From positions 1-27,370 of the forward strand of contig DDEO01000208.1 of assembly GCA_002336725.1 (NCBI GenBank): DNA of 27,370 bases, written 5' to 3'. Position 1 is the stretch's first letter, and the number at the start of each line of letters is the position of its first letter. This DNA is from Bacteroidetes bacterium UBA1952 (GTDB lineage: Bacteria; Bacteroidota; Bacteroidia; Chitinophagales; Chitinophagaceae). Positions 1 through 7,621 of the stretch are shown here, piece by piece. The translations under genes and the position numbers were made by a program. Under the pieces are notes generated by a model. It made no database searches. It was not told where the DNA came from and worked only from the letters and a program-made list of their open reading frames with translations.

Positions 1-222
1 GTGGCCGCCGCCGTTGTTGCGCACGGCTGCCGGGTATTTGTCAATCTTCTGCATCAGCTCTTCGATGGGCATATCAGCGTCGGCAGTGCCTTCGAGGGCT
101 TTGTTGAGGTTGTCCACATAAGCCTTGTGATGGCGATCGTGGTGGATTTCCATTGTTTGCGCGTCAATATGCGGTTCGAGTGCGCTGAATTCGTACGGAA
201 GATCGGGGAGCGTGTAAGCCAT
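1..222 (-). CDS. Fe/Mn superoxide dismutase, N-terminal part (cut by window edge)
   Basis: The 74 visible codons begin MAYTLPDLPYEFSALEPHID and continue with QTMEIHHDRHHKAYVDNLN, the classic N-terminal helical hairpin of iron/manganese superoxide dismutases, which convert superoxide to hydrogen peroxide and oxygen. The first metal-ligand histidine lies in the EIHHDRHH segment (residues 25-32). The visible part ends at NNGGGH, just before the second ligand region, so about two thirds of the protein, including the residues that help distinguish Fe from Mn forms, lies beyond the window. The ATG at 222 gives the normal family start. A Bacteroidota-type -7 element lies about 40 bases upstream. No signal peptide is seen, so a cytoplasmic location is expected. 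Confidence 0.93.
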   Translation of the reverse strand, partial: MAYTLPDLPYEFSALEPHIDAQTMEIHHDRHHKAYVDNLNKALEGTADADMPIEELMQKIDKYPAAVRNNGGGH

Positions 223-260
223 AATCTGTTTCGGTTTTTAAAAGGGGTGATGAGATGCTT

Positions 261-268
261 CAAAGATA
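261..268 (-). promoter_or_regulatory. Candidate -7 element for the superoxide dismutase gene
   Basis: On the minus strand this reads TATCTTTG, an exact match to the Bacteroidota TAnnTTTG element. It lies 39 bases before the superoxide dismutase ATG. No convincing TTG element sits at the usual distance upstream, so the call rests on the -7 element and its position only. Confidence 0.35.
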
Positions 269-540
269 ACAAACCCGACAGCGGTACAGCCGATATCGCA
301 AAGCGGGCATCCGTTCCGGCACAAATAAGATGCCAGCAGCGCCCCGCATCCGGGAGCCGAAGCGCATCTTAGCATCGCCGCAATTTCCGGAAATTATCGG
401 GTGCGCGAAGCCTTCAGAAACCAGCGTTGCCGGATTGTCGGGTTGTGCATCGCCTTAAAGATTTTGTGCCCAGTCTTTGGCCGCCTGTAAGCAGTTGTGC
501 GGCATTATCCAAAAAATAAAGCGGCGAACAGACAGGCCCT
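269..540. other. Intergenic stretch without a gene
   Basis: Together with the flanking promoter and terminator this fills the 378-base gap between the superoxide dismutase start and the lipoprotein stop. No ORF with a recognisable product was found on either strand. It contains one copy of the TTTCCGGAAA palindrome at 384-393; another copy lies at 589-598, past the terminator. Nothing else stands out. Confidence 0.6.
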
Positions 541-576
541 AAAACAAGAAAAGCCCTCCCGATAGGGAAGGCTTTT
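541..576 (-). terminator. Rho-independent terminator of the repeat lipoprotein gene
   Basis: A 12-bp stem with one mismatch pairs 549-560 with 565-576 around a 4-base loop. Read on the minus strand the stem ends in GGGCTTTT and is followed by a further T-rich tail (CTTGTTTT). It begins 25 bases after the stop codon at 601, so it fits as the terminator of the minus-strand lipoprotein gene. Confidence 0.75.
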
Positions 577-600
577 CAGATACCGGCATTTCCGGAAAAA

Positions 601-1092
601 TTAGTGTTTGTTAGTGCCGTCGCGCAGGTCTTTGTATTCACCTTTCACTTCGTTTGCACCTTTTTTAAGGGCATCGCCGGTTTTTTCGGCACCGCGCTCA
701 ATGGCGTTTCCGGCTTTTTGGGCGCCACGCTCAATGGCATTTCCGGTTTTTTCGGCACCGCGCTCAAGGGCATTACCGGCTTTTTTCAGGTCGTTTTCGG
801 CTGTTTGAGCAGCTTCTTTTGCATCCGCCTTTATTTCCATTCCGGTTGTGGTGGGCTTTGCCATCACGTCCACCGAGCCGTCTGCTTTGTAGGTAGTGCC
901 AATCGGATTGCCTTTGTCATCCAATGTGGTGGTTTCAGTCGTGGTAACAGTAGCTGTTTCTACTTGTCCCGACATCGGATCGGCAACCTGAAACGTGTCT
1001 TTCGTAACAGTTGTTTCTTCGTTTGTAGCGTTGTTGCAGGATGCAAAGGCGAAAGCAACGATTGCGAAGCCGGCAAGAAAGGTCTTTTTCAT
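601..1092 (-). CDS. Lipoprotein with 11-residue amphipathic helix repeats
   Basis: This 163-residue protein starts MKKTFLAGFAIVAFAFASC, a lipoprotein signal peptide with the lipidated cysteine at position 19, so it is probably anchored in a membrane of the envelope. The middle part is threonine-rich (TVTTTETTT). The C-terminal third is a run of 11-residue units such as GNALERGAEKT, GNAIERGAQKA, GNAIERGAEKT and GDALKKGANEV, rich in Ala, Lys, Glu and Gly. Such units resemble the amphipathic helices of LEA-like and apolipoprotein-like proteins. No enzyme motif is present and the function is unknown; a stress or membrane-surface role is only a guess. The ATG at 1092 was chosen over an upstream start because it directly precedes the signal peptide. 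A strong terminator follows. Confidence 0.85.
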   Translation of the reverse strand: MKKTFLAGFAIVAFAFASCNNATNEETTVTKDTFQVADPMSGQVETATVTTTETTTLDDKGNPIGTTYKADGSVDVMAKPTTTGMEIKADAKEAAQTAENDLKKAGNALERGAEKTGNAIERGAQKAGNAIERGAEKTGDALKKGANEVKGEYKDLRDGTNKH

Positions 1093-1116
1093 GGTTTGTG
1101 TTGTGGTTTGAAAGGG

Positions 1117-1146
1117 TATCCGATTCCCGGAATTGGGAACCGGATA
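1117..1146. promoter_or_regulatory. Inverted repeat upstream of the repeat lipoprotein gene
   Basis: Bases 1117-1128 pair with 1135-1146 at 11 of 12 positions around a 6-base loop. The structure lies 25 bases upstream of the lipoprotein ATG, inside its likely leader or promoter. It has no T-run on either side, so an operator or leader hairpin is more likely than a terminator. Confidence 0.45.
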
Positions 1147-1210
1147 TTTATGCAAGAATGCGAAAAAGGTAACCCGCAGGAGCTGGCCGGTAGTCTGGTG
1201 TCAGGGCGGA

Positions 1211-1347
1211 AGACGGAAGTATCAAGACGAAAGACAAAAGACAAAAGACAAAAGATGAAAGTATCAAGTATCAAGAGGAAATGCACATGAAACATCACCC
1301 ATGAAACATCACCCATGAAACATGAAACATAAAACATGACACATATC
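1211..1347. repeat. Low-complexity tandem repeat tract between glnN and the lipoprotein gene
   Basis: The tract has three parts. The first carries GACGGAAGTATCAAGACGAAAG and then several GACAAAA units. The second is GAAAGTATCAAGTATCAAG. The third is a run of CATGAAACATCACC units that reaches within a few bases of the glnN stop codon. The GACGGAAGTATCAAG unit is the complement of the unit repeated at 6250-6456, so the two tracts belong to one family. No ORF explains the pattern. Confidence 0.8.
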
Positions 1348-3540
1348 CTACCGCAGGTACAGCAGTTCGCGGTATTTGGGCAGCGGCCACAGGCGGTCTT
1401 CCACAATCAGTTCCAGCTTGTCGGCGTGATAGCGGATTTTATCAAAATACGGCTTGATGTCGTCGCAATACATCCCGGCGCGTTCGCGCATATCGTCTTC
1501 CTTGTTGGCCACTTTGCGGGCGGCAATCATGGCTTCCACATTGTCGTTGATTTCCTGAATATGCGCCGAAGTAACGCGCAACAAATTCAACTGACTGCGA
1601 TACGTGTCTTCTGCAAGGCCGAGGTCTTTCAGCCCTTTTACGTTTTGAATTAGTCCGTTTTGATACGTAACCGCCGCCGGCAGGATTTGGCTCGAAGACA
1701 GATACCCCAGAATGCGGGCTTCAATCTGAATTTTTTTCACATAATCCTCCAGCATGATTTCATACCGCGCTTCCAGTTCGCGCTCGGTGTAGATGCCGTT
1801 TTCTACAAACAGCTTCATAGATTTTTCGGTAATGAATGCATCCAGCGCCTCCGGTGTGGTCTTGAAATTCGACAGCCCCCGACGCGCTGCTTCTTCCGCC
1901 CATTCATCGCTATAGTTGTCGCCCTCAAACCGGATGTTTTTAGACTCCTCGATATAACTGCGCAATACCTGCAAAATGGCAATCTCGCGCTTTTCTCCTT
2001 TTTGGATTAAAGCATCCACTTCTTTTTTAAAGTCCCGGAGCGTTTGCGCCACCATGGTGTTCAACACCGCCATCGGGCCGGCGCAGTTGGCCGAAGAACC
2101 CACGGCGCGAAATTCAAATTTATTTCCGGTAAATGCGAAGGGCGAAGTGCGGTTGCGGTCGGTGTTGTCGAGCAGCAGTTCCGGAATTTGCTTGTGGATG
2201 TCGAGGCGCAGCAGGCTCTCGTCCTGTTCGTTAAAATCTTCTGTTACGCGCGCTTCCACTTCGTTCAGAACGCGGTTGAGATAGCTGCCCAGATAAACGG
2301 AAATAATGGCAGGCGGCGCTTCGTTTGCACCCAGGCGGTGGTCGTTGCCCGCCGAGGCGATAACGGCGCGCATCAGGTCGGCATAGTCATGAACGGCCTT
2401 GATTGTATTGACAAAAAAGGTAAGGAACATGAGGTTGGTGCGCGGTGTTTTTCCGGGGGCCAGCAGGTTGATGCCGGTGTCGGTGGCGAGGCTCCAGTTG
2501 TTGTGTTTGCCGCTGCCGTTTACGCCTTTAAAGGGCTTTTCATGGAGCAGCACTTTCAATTTATGACGCTTCGCTACGCGGTGCATCGTGTCCATTAACA
2601 ACGAGTTATGGTCCACCGCGATGTTGCATTCTTCGAAAATCGGTGCACATTCAAACTGTCCGGGCGCTACTTCGTTGTGGCGGGTGCGCAGCGGGATGCC
2701 CACTTTATAAGCCTCCACTTCAAAGTCTTGCATAAACTCAAAAAGGCGTTCCGGAATGGCTCCAAAATAGTGGTCTTCGAGTTGCTGCCCTTTTGCCGGA
2801 GAATGTCCGATGAGCGTCCGGCCACACATAATCAGGTCGGGGCGTGCTTCTGCCAGATTTTCATCTACCACAAAATATTCCTGCTCCCAGCCCAGCGTCG
2901 GTGTAACCTTCGTTACGTTGCGGTCGAAGTAATGACAAACGTCCACCGCAGCGGCATTAAGAGCGGCGAGGCTCTTCAAAAGCGGTGCTTTATGGTCGAG
3001 GCTTTCGCCGGAATAGGCGATAAAAATGGTGGGAATGCAGAGCGTTTTTCCGTAACCCGTTTCTACAATAAAGGCCGGCGAGGAAGGGTCCCAGGCCGTA
3101 TATCCCCGCGCTTCGAAGGTGGCGCGAATGCCGCCGTTGGGGAAAGACGACGCATCAGGCTCTTGTTGAATCAGCGCGTTGGCATCAAATTCTTCGATGG
3201 CCGTTCCGTCGCCTTTGAGGGTAAAAAACGAGTCGTGCTTCTCGGCGGTGGTGCCGGTCAGCGGCTGAAACCAGTGCGAGTAGTGGGTTACGCCTTTGTC
3301 TTCGGCCCACGCTTTCAGCCCTACGGCAATGCCGTCGGCCATGCGGCGGTCGAGCTTGGTTCCGGTTTTTATGGAGTGCATGAGGCTTTTATAAGCCTCG
3401 TCGCTGAGCCATTCGCGGGCCGTGCGGGCCGTAAAAACATTGCAGGCGAAGTGCTGCGTAATTTTCTTATTATAATAATGACCAATTTTAAGGTTGTCAT
3501 TATTCATTTCCCGGAGGGCATCGAAACGCGGGTTGCTCAT
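1348..3540 (-). CDS. glnN: Type III glutamine synthetase (GlnN)
   Basis: This 730-residue protein makes glutamine from glutamate, ammonia and ATP in the cytoplasm. Its length is typical of type III glutamine synthetases and far longer than types I and II. Visible motifs are GWEQEYF (217-223), holding metal-binding glutamates; NEVAPGQFE (289-297); and NGSGKHNNWSL (341-351), the nucleotide/glutamate-binding histidine region typical of type III. GNDHRLGANEAPPA follows further on. An in-frame extension upstream of the chosen ATG (MSNPRFDALREMN) crosses the promoter-like sequence and has no family resemblance, so it was rejected. It stands alone as a transcription unit with its own promoter. The type III form is common in Bacteroidota and usually responds to nitrogen supply; no regulator-binding site was identified here. 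Confidence 0.97.
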   Translation of the reverse strand: MSNPRFDALREMNNDNLKIGHYYNKKITQHFACNVFTARTAREWLSDEAYKSLMHSIKTGTKLDRRMADGIAVGLKAWAEDKGVTHYSHWFQPLTGTTAEKHDSFFTLKGDGTAIEEFDANALIQQEPDASSFPNGGIRATFEARGYTAWDPSSPAFIVETGYGKTLCIPTIFIAYSGESLDHKAPLLKSLAALNAAAVDVCHYFDRNVTKVTPTLGWEQEYFVVDENLAEARPDLIMCGRTLIGHSPAKGQQLEDHYFGAIPERLFEFMQDFEVEAYKVGIPLRTRHNEVAPGQFECAPIFEECNIAVDHNSLLMDTMHRVAKRHKLKVLLHEKPFKGVNGSGKHNNWSLATDTGINLLAPGKTPRTNLMFLTFFVNTIKAVHDYADLMRAVIASAGNDHRLGANEAPPAIISVYLGSYLNRVLNEVEARVTEDFNEQDESLLRLDIHKQIPELLLDNTDRNRTSPFAFTGNKFEFRAVGSSANCAGPMAVLNTMVAQTLRDFKKEVDALIQKGEKREIAILQVLRSYIEESKNIRFEGDNYSDEWAEEAARRGLSNFKTTPEALDAFITEKSMKLFVENGIYTERELEARYEIMLEDYVKKIQIEARILGYLSSSQILPAAVTYQNGLIQNVKGLKDLGLAEDTYRSQLNLLRVTSAHIQEINDNVEAMIAARKVANKEDDMRERAGMYCDDIKPYFDKIRYHADKLELIVEDRLWPLPKYRELLYLR

Positions 3541-3872
3541 TGCATTAAAGTTTGAGCAAAAGTAGATTTTTTTCGGCAAAAACAATGTTTTGAAAGAATT
3601 TTCCGGAAATTTTTCTTGTTTTTTCAACAACAAAGCGAAAAACATGATTACGGCGCAAAAATTCTACACAAAAATATTTTTATCCTCCTTTTAAGGCCAC
3701 GCCTGATAATTTTTCATGTCTACACCATAAGTCTTCACCCTTTCAAGGATGCATGGGCTTTCTTAGGGCGTTATTATTATACAGGCTCAGCAAAATCGAC
3801 TATTAGAAAAGCCATGGTTTTCGGTAGGCTGTCTTTTAATGCCTTTTCTTCGGCCTGCTCCAGGCCGCTCCC
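3541..3872. other. Intergenic region upstream of glnN
   Basis: This region of 332 bases carries no supported gene. Its glnN-proximal end holds the candidate promoter, and one TTTCCGGAAA palindrome lies at 3600-3609. The rest, up to the dtd stop codon, is AT-rich at the glnN side and featureless by eye. Confidence 0.6.
3557..3585 (-). promoter_or_regulatory. Candidate promoter of glnN
   Basis: On the minus strand TTG (3585-3583) is followed after 18 bases by TACTTTTG (3564-3557), an exact match to the Bacteroidota TAnnTTTG element at normal spacing. The glnN ATG begins 17 bases after its last G, implying a short leader. Confidence 0.5.
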
Positions 3873-4325
3873 CTACTCCCGCTCGCGGCTGTCCATGATA
3901 ATGGTTACGGGGCCGTCGTTCACCAAAGCCACTTGCATATCTGCGCCAAAGACACCGGTATAAATTTCTTTTCCTAAAGCCTGCGCCAGCCTTTTCCGGA
4001 AATATTCATATAGAGGAATTGCCTTTTCGGGGCGTGCGGCGGCGATAAAAGAAGGCCGGTTTCCCTTTTCATAGAGGGCATAAAGCGTAAACTGACTTAT
4101 CAGCAAAACATTTCCATTGATGTCTGAAAGGCTGCGGTTCATCTTGCCGTCTTCGTCGCCAAAGACACGCAGGCGGGCCACTTTTCCGGAAAGCCAGTCG
4201 GCATCGGCTTCGGTATCGTCTTCGTGAATGCCCAGCAACACCAGAAAACCCGCACCAATAGCGGCATGGCATTTTCCGGAAATATTTACGGAGGCTTCGG
4301 AGACGCGTTGGAGGAGGAGGCGCAT
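3873..4325 (-). CDS. dtd: D-aminoacyl-tRNA deacylase (Dtd)
   Basis: Dtd removes D-amino acids (such as D-tyrosine), and glycine mischarged on tRNA-Ala, from tRNA, a proofreading step after aminoacylation. The 150-residue length is the normal size. Both cross-subunit signatures are present: SQFTLYA starting at 77, followed by KGNRPSF, and the GPVT motif at 138-141 in VNDGPVTIIMDS. The start MRLLLQRVSEASV is the canonical family start, so the longer in-frame extension was rejected; it would run through the TTGGA-rich repeat. Three copies of the TTTCCGGAAA palindrome lie inside this short gene and are read in more than one frame (encoding SGK and FRK). It follows the flavin reductase-like gene on the same strand with a 196-base gap. 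Confidence 0.97.
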   Translation of the reverse strand: MRLLLQRVSEASVNISGKCHAAIGAGFLVLLGIHEDDTEADADWLSGKVARLRVFGDEDGKMNRSLSDINGNVLLISQFTLYALYEKGNRPSFIAAARPEKAIPLYEYFRKRLAQALGKEIYTGVFGADMQVALVNDGPVTIIMDSRERE

Positions 4326-4335
4326 GGCTTCGCTG

Positions 4336-4519
4336 TTGGACCCGCCAAGGCGGTGTTGGAAAATGTTGGAGCCGTTTCGGCGTTGGAGCCTTCGGCTTCG
4401 TCTTATAAACGGAATTGAGTTTCTGGTTGCACCTTTCAGATTTTGGGAATTGAACAGCGACGCGTCCAACTCTTTCCAACAGCTTTAGCGTCCAACGTCC
4501 GCCGCCGGCGGATGTCCAA
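4336..4519. repeat. Cluster of TTGGA words followed by TCCAA words
   Basis: The gap between the flavin reductase-like gene and dtd holds four TTGGA words (starting 4336, 4356, 4366, 4383) and then four TCCAA words (4465, 4475, 4491, 4515), giving a loose inverted arrangement. A GC-rich hairpin near 4499-4513 (TCCGCC/GGCGGA) lies in the second half. A related tract with TTGGA words and the shared string TTGGAGCCTT lies upstream of polA at 26764-26825. Confidence 0.6.
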
Positions 4520-4521
4520 CC

Positions 4522-5427
4522 CTATCCCCGCAATTCTTTTCCGCCGTTGCTGTCGCTGAGCAGCACTTCCCAGGCAAGGGCCACTTCTTCGCGGTCGAGG
4601 AGTTCGGCGGCGTATTGATGGAGTGCAACGCGCAACGCTTCCGGCGCGGTGTCATATTCGCGCAGAAGCTCTTTGAGGCGCTCGTCGTTCGAGATGTTTT
4701 CTACCACCGGAACGGCACTGCTGTTGCCCAAAAGGCCGAGGTGGTTTCCGGTTAGCACGCGGCTATTGCGAACCGGTTCCGGCAGCGCGTCGATGCCGAT
4801 GCCGAGCGTGGTGTTGGGTTTGGGAACCGTGAAAACTGCCGGGCCGGATGCGCGGCAGTAAAAATCGCCGCCCATGCGGGCCACGAGGTCAATTTTATGC
4901 GGGTCAATCTGCCCGGCTTCGTTGAGTACGCCTTCGTTCAGGTGCATACACACCACCTCACAAATGATGAGGTTTCCGGCACCGCCTTCCGGCCCGGTCT
5001 CGATGATTTCGAGCACGCGGCATTCCAACTGCGCCGGCGACTCCTGCACCCGAAACGGCTTCACCAGCGAGCTTTCCACGGGCGTGAAACCGGCTTTAAT
5101 AAATTCATTCGTTCCGGCGGGATATTCACAGGAAGCGAGGCTCATCTGCTGCACCATATCATAACTCACCACATTAATCACCACTTCTTTGGTGCGCCGG
5201 ATGTTTTCGAGCGTATGCTTGGTGGTATTGTCGCGCACGCGGCGGGCGGGCGAAAACACGAGAATGGGCGGGTTGGCTCCAAAGACATTGAAAAATGAAA
5301 ACGGCGCGAGGTTGGGCGTGCCGTCGGCATCCACCGTAGAGGCAAAACAAATAGGGCGGGGCGCAACCGCGCCGAGCAGATAAGCGTGTAGCTGACTGGT
5401 CTTTATTTCTCCGGGAACGATACGCAT
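4522..5427 (-). CDS. Flavin reductase-like FMN-binding split-barrel protein
   Basis: This 301-residue protein begins with the FMN-binding split-barrel fold of the flavin reductase-like (DIM6/NTAB type) family. The hallmark is the segment from about residue 22 to 60: APRPICFASTVDADGTPNLA, then PFSFFNVFGANPPILVFSP. Members bind FMN and either reduce flavin for partner monooxygenases or act as oxidoreductases. The substrate here cannot be inferred. The C-terminal part from about residue 210 lies outside the core fold and is helical and acidic. The ATG at 5427 (MRIVPGEIK) was preferred over the longer frame start. A near-match -7 sequence (TACCTTCG on the minus strand, 5444-5437) precedes it. No partner monooxygenase is encoded next to it. 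Confidence 0.85.
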   Translation of the reverse strand: MRIVPGEIKTSQLHAYLLGAVAPRPICFASTVDADGTPNLAPFSFFNVFGANPPILVFSPARRVRDNTTKHTLENIRRTKEVVINVVSYDMVQQMSLASCEYPAGTNEFIKAGFTPVESSLVKPFRVQESPAQLECRVLEIIETGPEGGAGNLIICEVVCMHLNEGVLNEAGQIDPHKIDLVARMGGDFYCRASGPAVFTVPKPNTTLGIGIDALPEPVRNSRVLTGNHLGLLGNSSAVPVVENISNDERLKELLREYDTAPEALRVALHQYAAELLDREEVALAWEVLLSDSNGGKELRG

Positions 5428-5540
5428 AAGTGGAGGCGAAGGTAGGAAAAGCATTGCCCGGATATAAAAAGGAGTCGGTTTGCCTGCTACAAAGTCTCGA
5501 AGAGCTGGTAGGTTTCTGGAATAATTTTTCCGGAAATTCC

Positions 5541-6233
5541 TTACAATTCTCTTTCTGCCGCCTGCAGGATGGCGTGCATCTGCTGGAGCATTCCCTCGAT
5601 GGTTCGTTTTCCGGAATCCATCTTCTGTTCCAACTCGCGCAGGGACGGTTCATAGCGGCTGTCCATTTCTGCCAGTGCTTCCTGCTTCTGAACAAGCCGG
5701 TTTTGCAGTTCCGAAATTTGCTGTGCTATCTCGGCCACTTCTTTGCCGAGCGCCTCCCGCTGCCGGGTTTTCGCCTCCTGCAGGTCGCGTTGCTGGGCGG
5801 CTTTGCGCTCCAGGTCTGATTGCAGCGCCTTTTGCAGCGCATCCATATAATAGCGTCCCGTAGTAATCACTTTCTCGCGCGTCAGCGTCCGGTCGGCATA
5901 TTTCAGGGTGTTGAAGGCGGCCCTTAATCCGGAAGGGCCGCCGTTTTCGGAAGCGGCGTTCCAGACTTCCAGAAAATCCACGCCCGGCTGATTGATGCTT
6001 TCGAGCAGTTGATAGGCTTTGGCGCGGGTGGCATCATCGCCTTCGCCTTTGGCATCCGGTTGCCAGGAGAGCGGGCCAGAAACCGGCGGTGGTGGTGTGT
6101 TTTCCGGAATCCGAGGCGTTTTTTCCGGAATGGGCGGCGGCGGGATCGCCGGATCGTTGTTAGCGGCCGCTGTCGGTTCGTCTTTAAAAATCAACTTTTT
6201 CAGGCCCGAAAAGAGGGCGTTTCCTTCTGCCAT
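5541..6233 (-). CDS. Hypothetical coiled-coil protein with proline-rich linker
   Basis: This 230-residue protein is not recognised. It has no signal peptide or membrane segment, so it is probably cytoplasmic. Residues about 1-20 form a short lysine-containing head (ALFSGLKKLIFKDEP). Residues about 30-53 are a proline-rich linker with IPEKTP, IPENTP and PPPP strings. Residues about 65-130 look globular. From about 130 to the end a long charged helix (QSDLERKAAQQRDLQEAKTR and onward) strongly suggests a coiled coil. Two of the linker motifs are encoded by TTTCCGGAAT copies (6101-6110 and 6122-6131), so the widespread palindrome shapes the protein here. It is flanked upstream by the GTATCAAG repeat tract. 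A structural or scaffolding role is possible. Confidence 0.75.
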   Translation of the reverse strand: MAEGNALFSGLKKLIFKDEPTAAANNDPAIPPPPIPEKTPRIPENTPPPPVSGPLSWQPDAKGEGDDATRAKAYQLLESINQPGVDFLEVWNAASENGGPSGLRAAFNTLKYADRTLTREKVITTGRYYMDALQKALQSDLERKAAQQRDLQEAKTRQREALGKEVAEIAQQISELQNRLVQKQEALAEMDSRYEPSLRELEQKMDSGKRTIEGMLQQMHAILQAAEREL

Positions 6234-6249
6234 AATTTAAATGCGGATG

Positions 6250-6456
6250 TCTTTCGTCTTGATACCTGATACTTCCGTCTTGATACCTGCTACTTCCGTC
6301 TTGATACCTGATACTCCTGTCTTGATACTTCCGTCTTGATACTTACTAATTCCGTCTTGATACCTGATACTCCTGTCTTGATACTTGATACTTCCATCTT
6401 GATACTTCCATCTTGATACTTCCGTCTTGATACTTCCATCTTGCTACTTCCGTCTC
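6250..6456. repeat. Tandem array of CTTGATAC/TTCCGTCTTGATAC units
   Basis: About eleven copies of CTTGATAC and one variant CTTGCTAC occur in about 200 bases, mostly in units of the form TTCCGTCTTGATAC with an optional CTGATAC insert. The array fills the gap between the cytochrome peroxidase stop codon and the next gene downstream almost completely. The same unit, complemented, occurs at 1211-1280. Units vary in length and there are no unique spacers, so this is not a CRISPR array. Confidence 0.9.
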
Positions 6457-6457
6457 T

Positions 6458-7501
6458 CTAAGGCTTTGCAAAGGCCGGGTTATTGATAAAGGTGGTATCG
6501 GTAAAGGTTTTGAGGAACTGTATAAGCTGATATTTTTCTACCGGAGAAAGTCCCAGCCCTTTTGTGGGCTTGTTGTTTTTAACCATAATCGGGTCGAGCG
6601 TAGCCGATTGCTTGGGCGGGTTATTATAGAAATCCACCACTTCTTCGAGCGTTTTAAAGCGGCCATCGTGCATGAAATGCTTGCGCAGCGCCACATTATA
6701 GAGGTTTGCCGTGCGGAAGCGCCCCATATCTGCCGGATTTCCGGTTACGTTGAAGCGGCCCCGATTGGTCGGGTTGCTGAAATCGCTGTCGAGGCCCGTG
6801 TTGTGGAAGTCGTTGTCGGTAAGCAGCGGCGTATTGTGGCAGTGCATACAATCGCCTTTTTCATTAAAGAAAATAGCTTCGCCGGCCATTTCGTCTGCCG
6901 TAAACTGGATTTTGCCGGTAAGGCGTTGGTAATAGCGCGAATTTTGTGAAATCAGCGTGCGGATAAACTGCGAGAGTGCTTTGGTAACCTCTCCGAAGCT
7001 GATTTGATCCACGCCATAGGCTTGTTTAAACAAGCGGCGATAAGTGGTATCGGCGTTCAGCTTGCGCAGGTCGGTCTCAAAAAAAGTGTGCGTTTCAAAC
7101 AACATCACGGTTTCCATCGGGCCGTATTCGCCGCCGTTCCAGAGCCAGTTTTTGTTCCAGGCAAGGTTTACGTGAGGCATCACCGTCAGGCCGTCGGCAG
7201 CAATGTGGTCGGAGAGGAAGCCGCGCGATTGGATATGGCACTGCGAGCAGCTGCGCCCGTCGTTGGAAAGGACAGAATCGTAATAAAGCCGACGGCCCAG
7301 TTGCACCCGCTCTACATACGGTTTGTTGTCTTCCGGAACAACGATTGGTGGAAAAAATGCCGGGGCAACAAGGGTATAAGGCGTGAGCCTGTTGGAGGAG
7401 TCGGTTGGATTCACCGGATCTACCGGCTTCGTTTCTTTTTCTGGTTTACATCCCAGCGCCAGCACCAAGGCCGTAACGGCAAAAATCAAAATGCGTTTCA
7501 T
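6458..7501 (-). CDS. Di-haem cytochrome c peroxidase (MauG/CcpA family) lipoprotein
   Basis: This 347-residue protein has two c-type haem attachment motifs, CSQCH (85-89) and CMHCH (218-222). That arrangement and the overall length match bacterial di-haem cytochrome c peroxidases, which reduce hydrogen peroxide using electrons from small c-type cytochromes, and the related MauG enzymes. The N-terminus MKRILIFAVTALVLALGC is a lipoprotein signal peptide with the lipidated cysteine at 18, placing the enzyme in the envelope facing the periplasm. RFNVTGN and DMGRFRTANLYNVALRKHFMH are characteristic of the C-terminal haem domain. The ATG at 7501 gives the signal peptide directly. A peroxide-detoxifying role would complement the superoxide dismutase in the same window, but the two are not adjacent. 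Confidence 0.93.
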   Translation of the reverse strand: MKRILIFAVTALVLALGCKPEKETKPVDPVNPTDSSNRLTPYTLVAPAFFPPIVVPEDNKPYVERVQLGRRLYYDSVLSNDGRSCSQCHIQSRGFLSDHIAADGLTVMPHVNLAWNKNWLWNGGEYGPMETVMLFETHTFFETDLRKLNADTTYRRLFKQAYGVDQISFGEVTKALSQFIRTLISQNSRYYQRLTGKIQFTADEMAGEAIFFNEKGDCMHCHNTPLLTDNDFHNTGLDSDFSNPTNRGRFNVTGNPADMGRFRTANLYNVALRKHFMHDGRFKTLEEVVDFYNNPPKQSATLDPIMVKNNKPTKGLGLSPVEKYQLIQFLKTFTDTTFINNPAFAKP

Positions 7502-7621
7502 AGCTGTCAGCAAATTACAAAATAAATACCGAAGAAGCGATTCCGGAGAGGGATAACGCCCCTGCCCACTCCCCCGGAGCCGGAATTTTCAAAGAACGTT
7601 TTTCCGGAAAATCGCCTTCCG

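Noticed and set aside
6250..6456. Possible CRISPR array
   Set aside because: Units are short and irregular, there are no unique spacers of constant length, and no cas gene is present.
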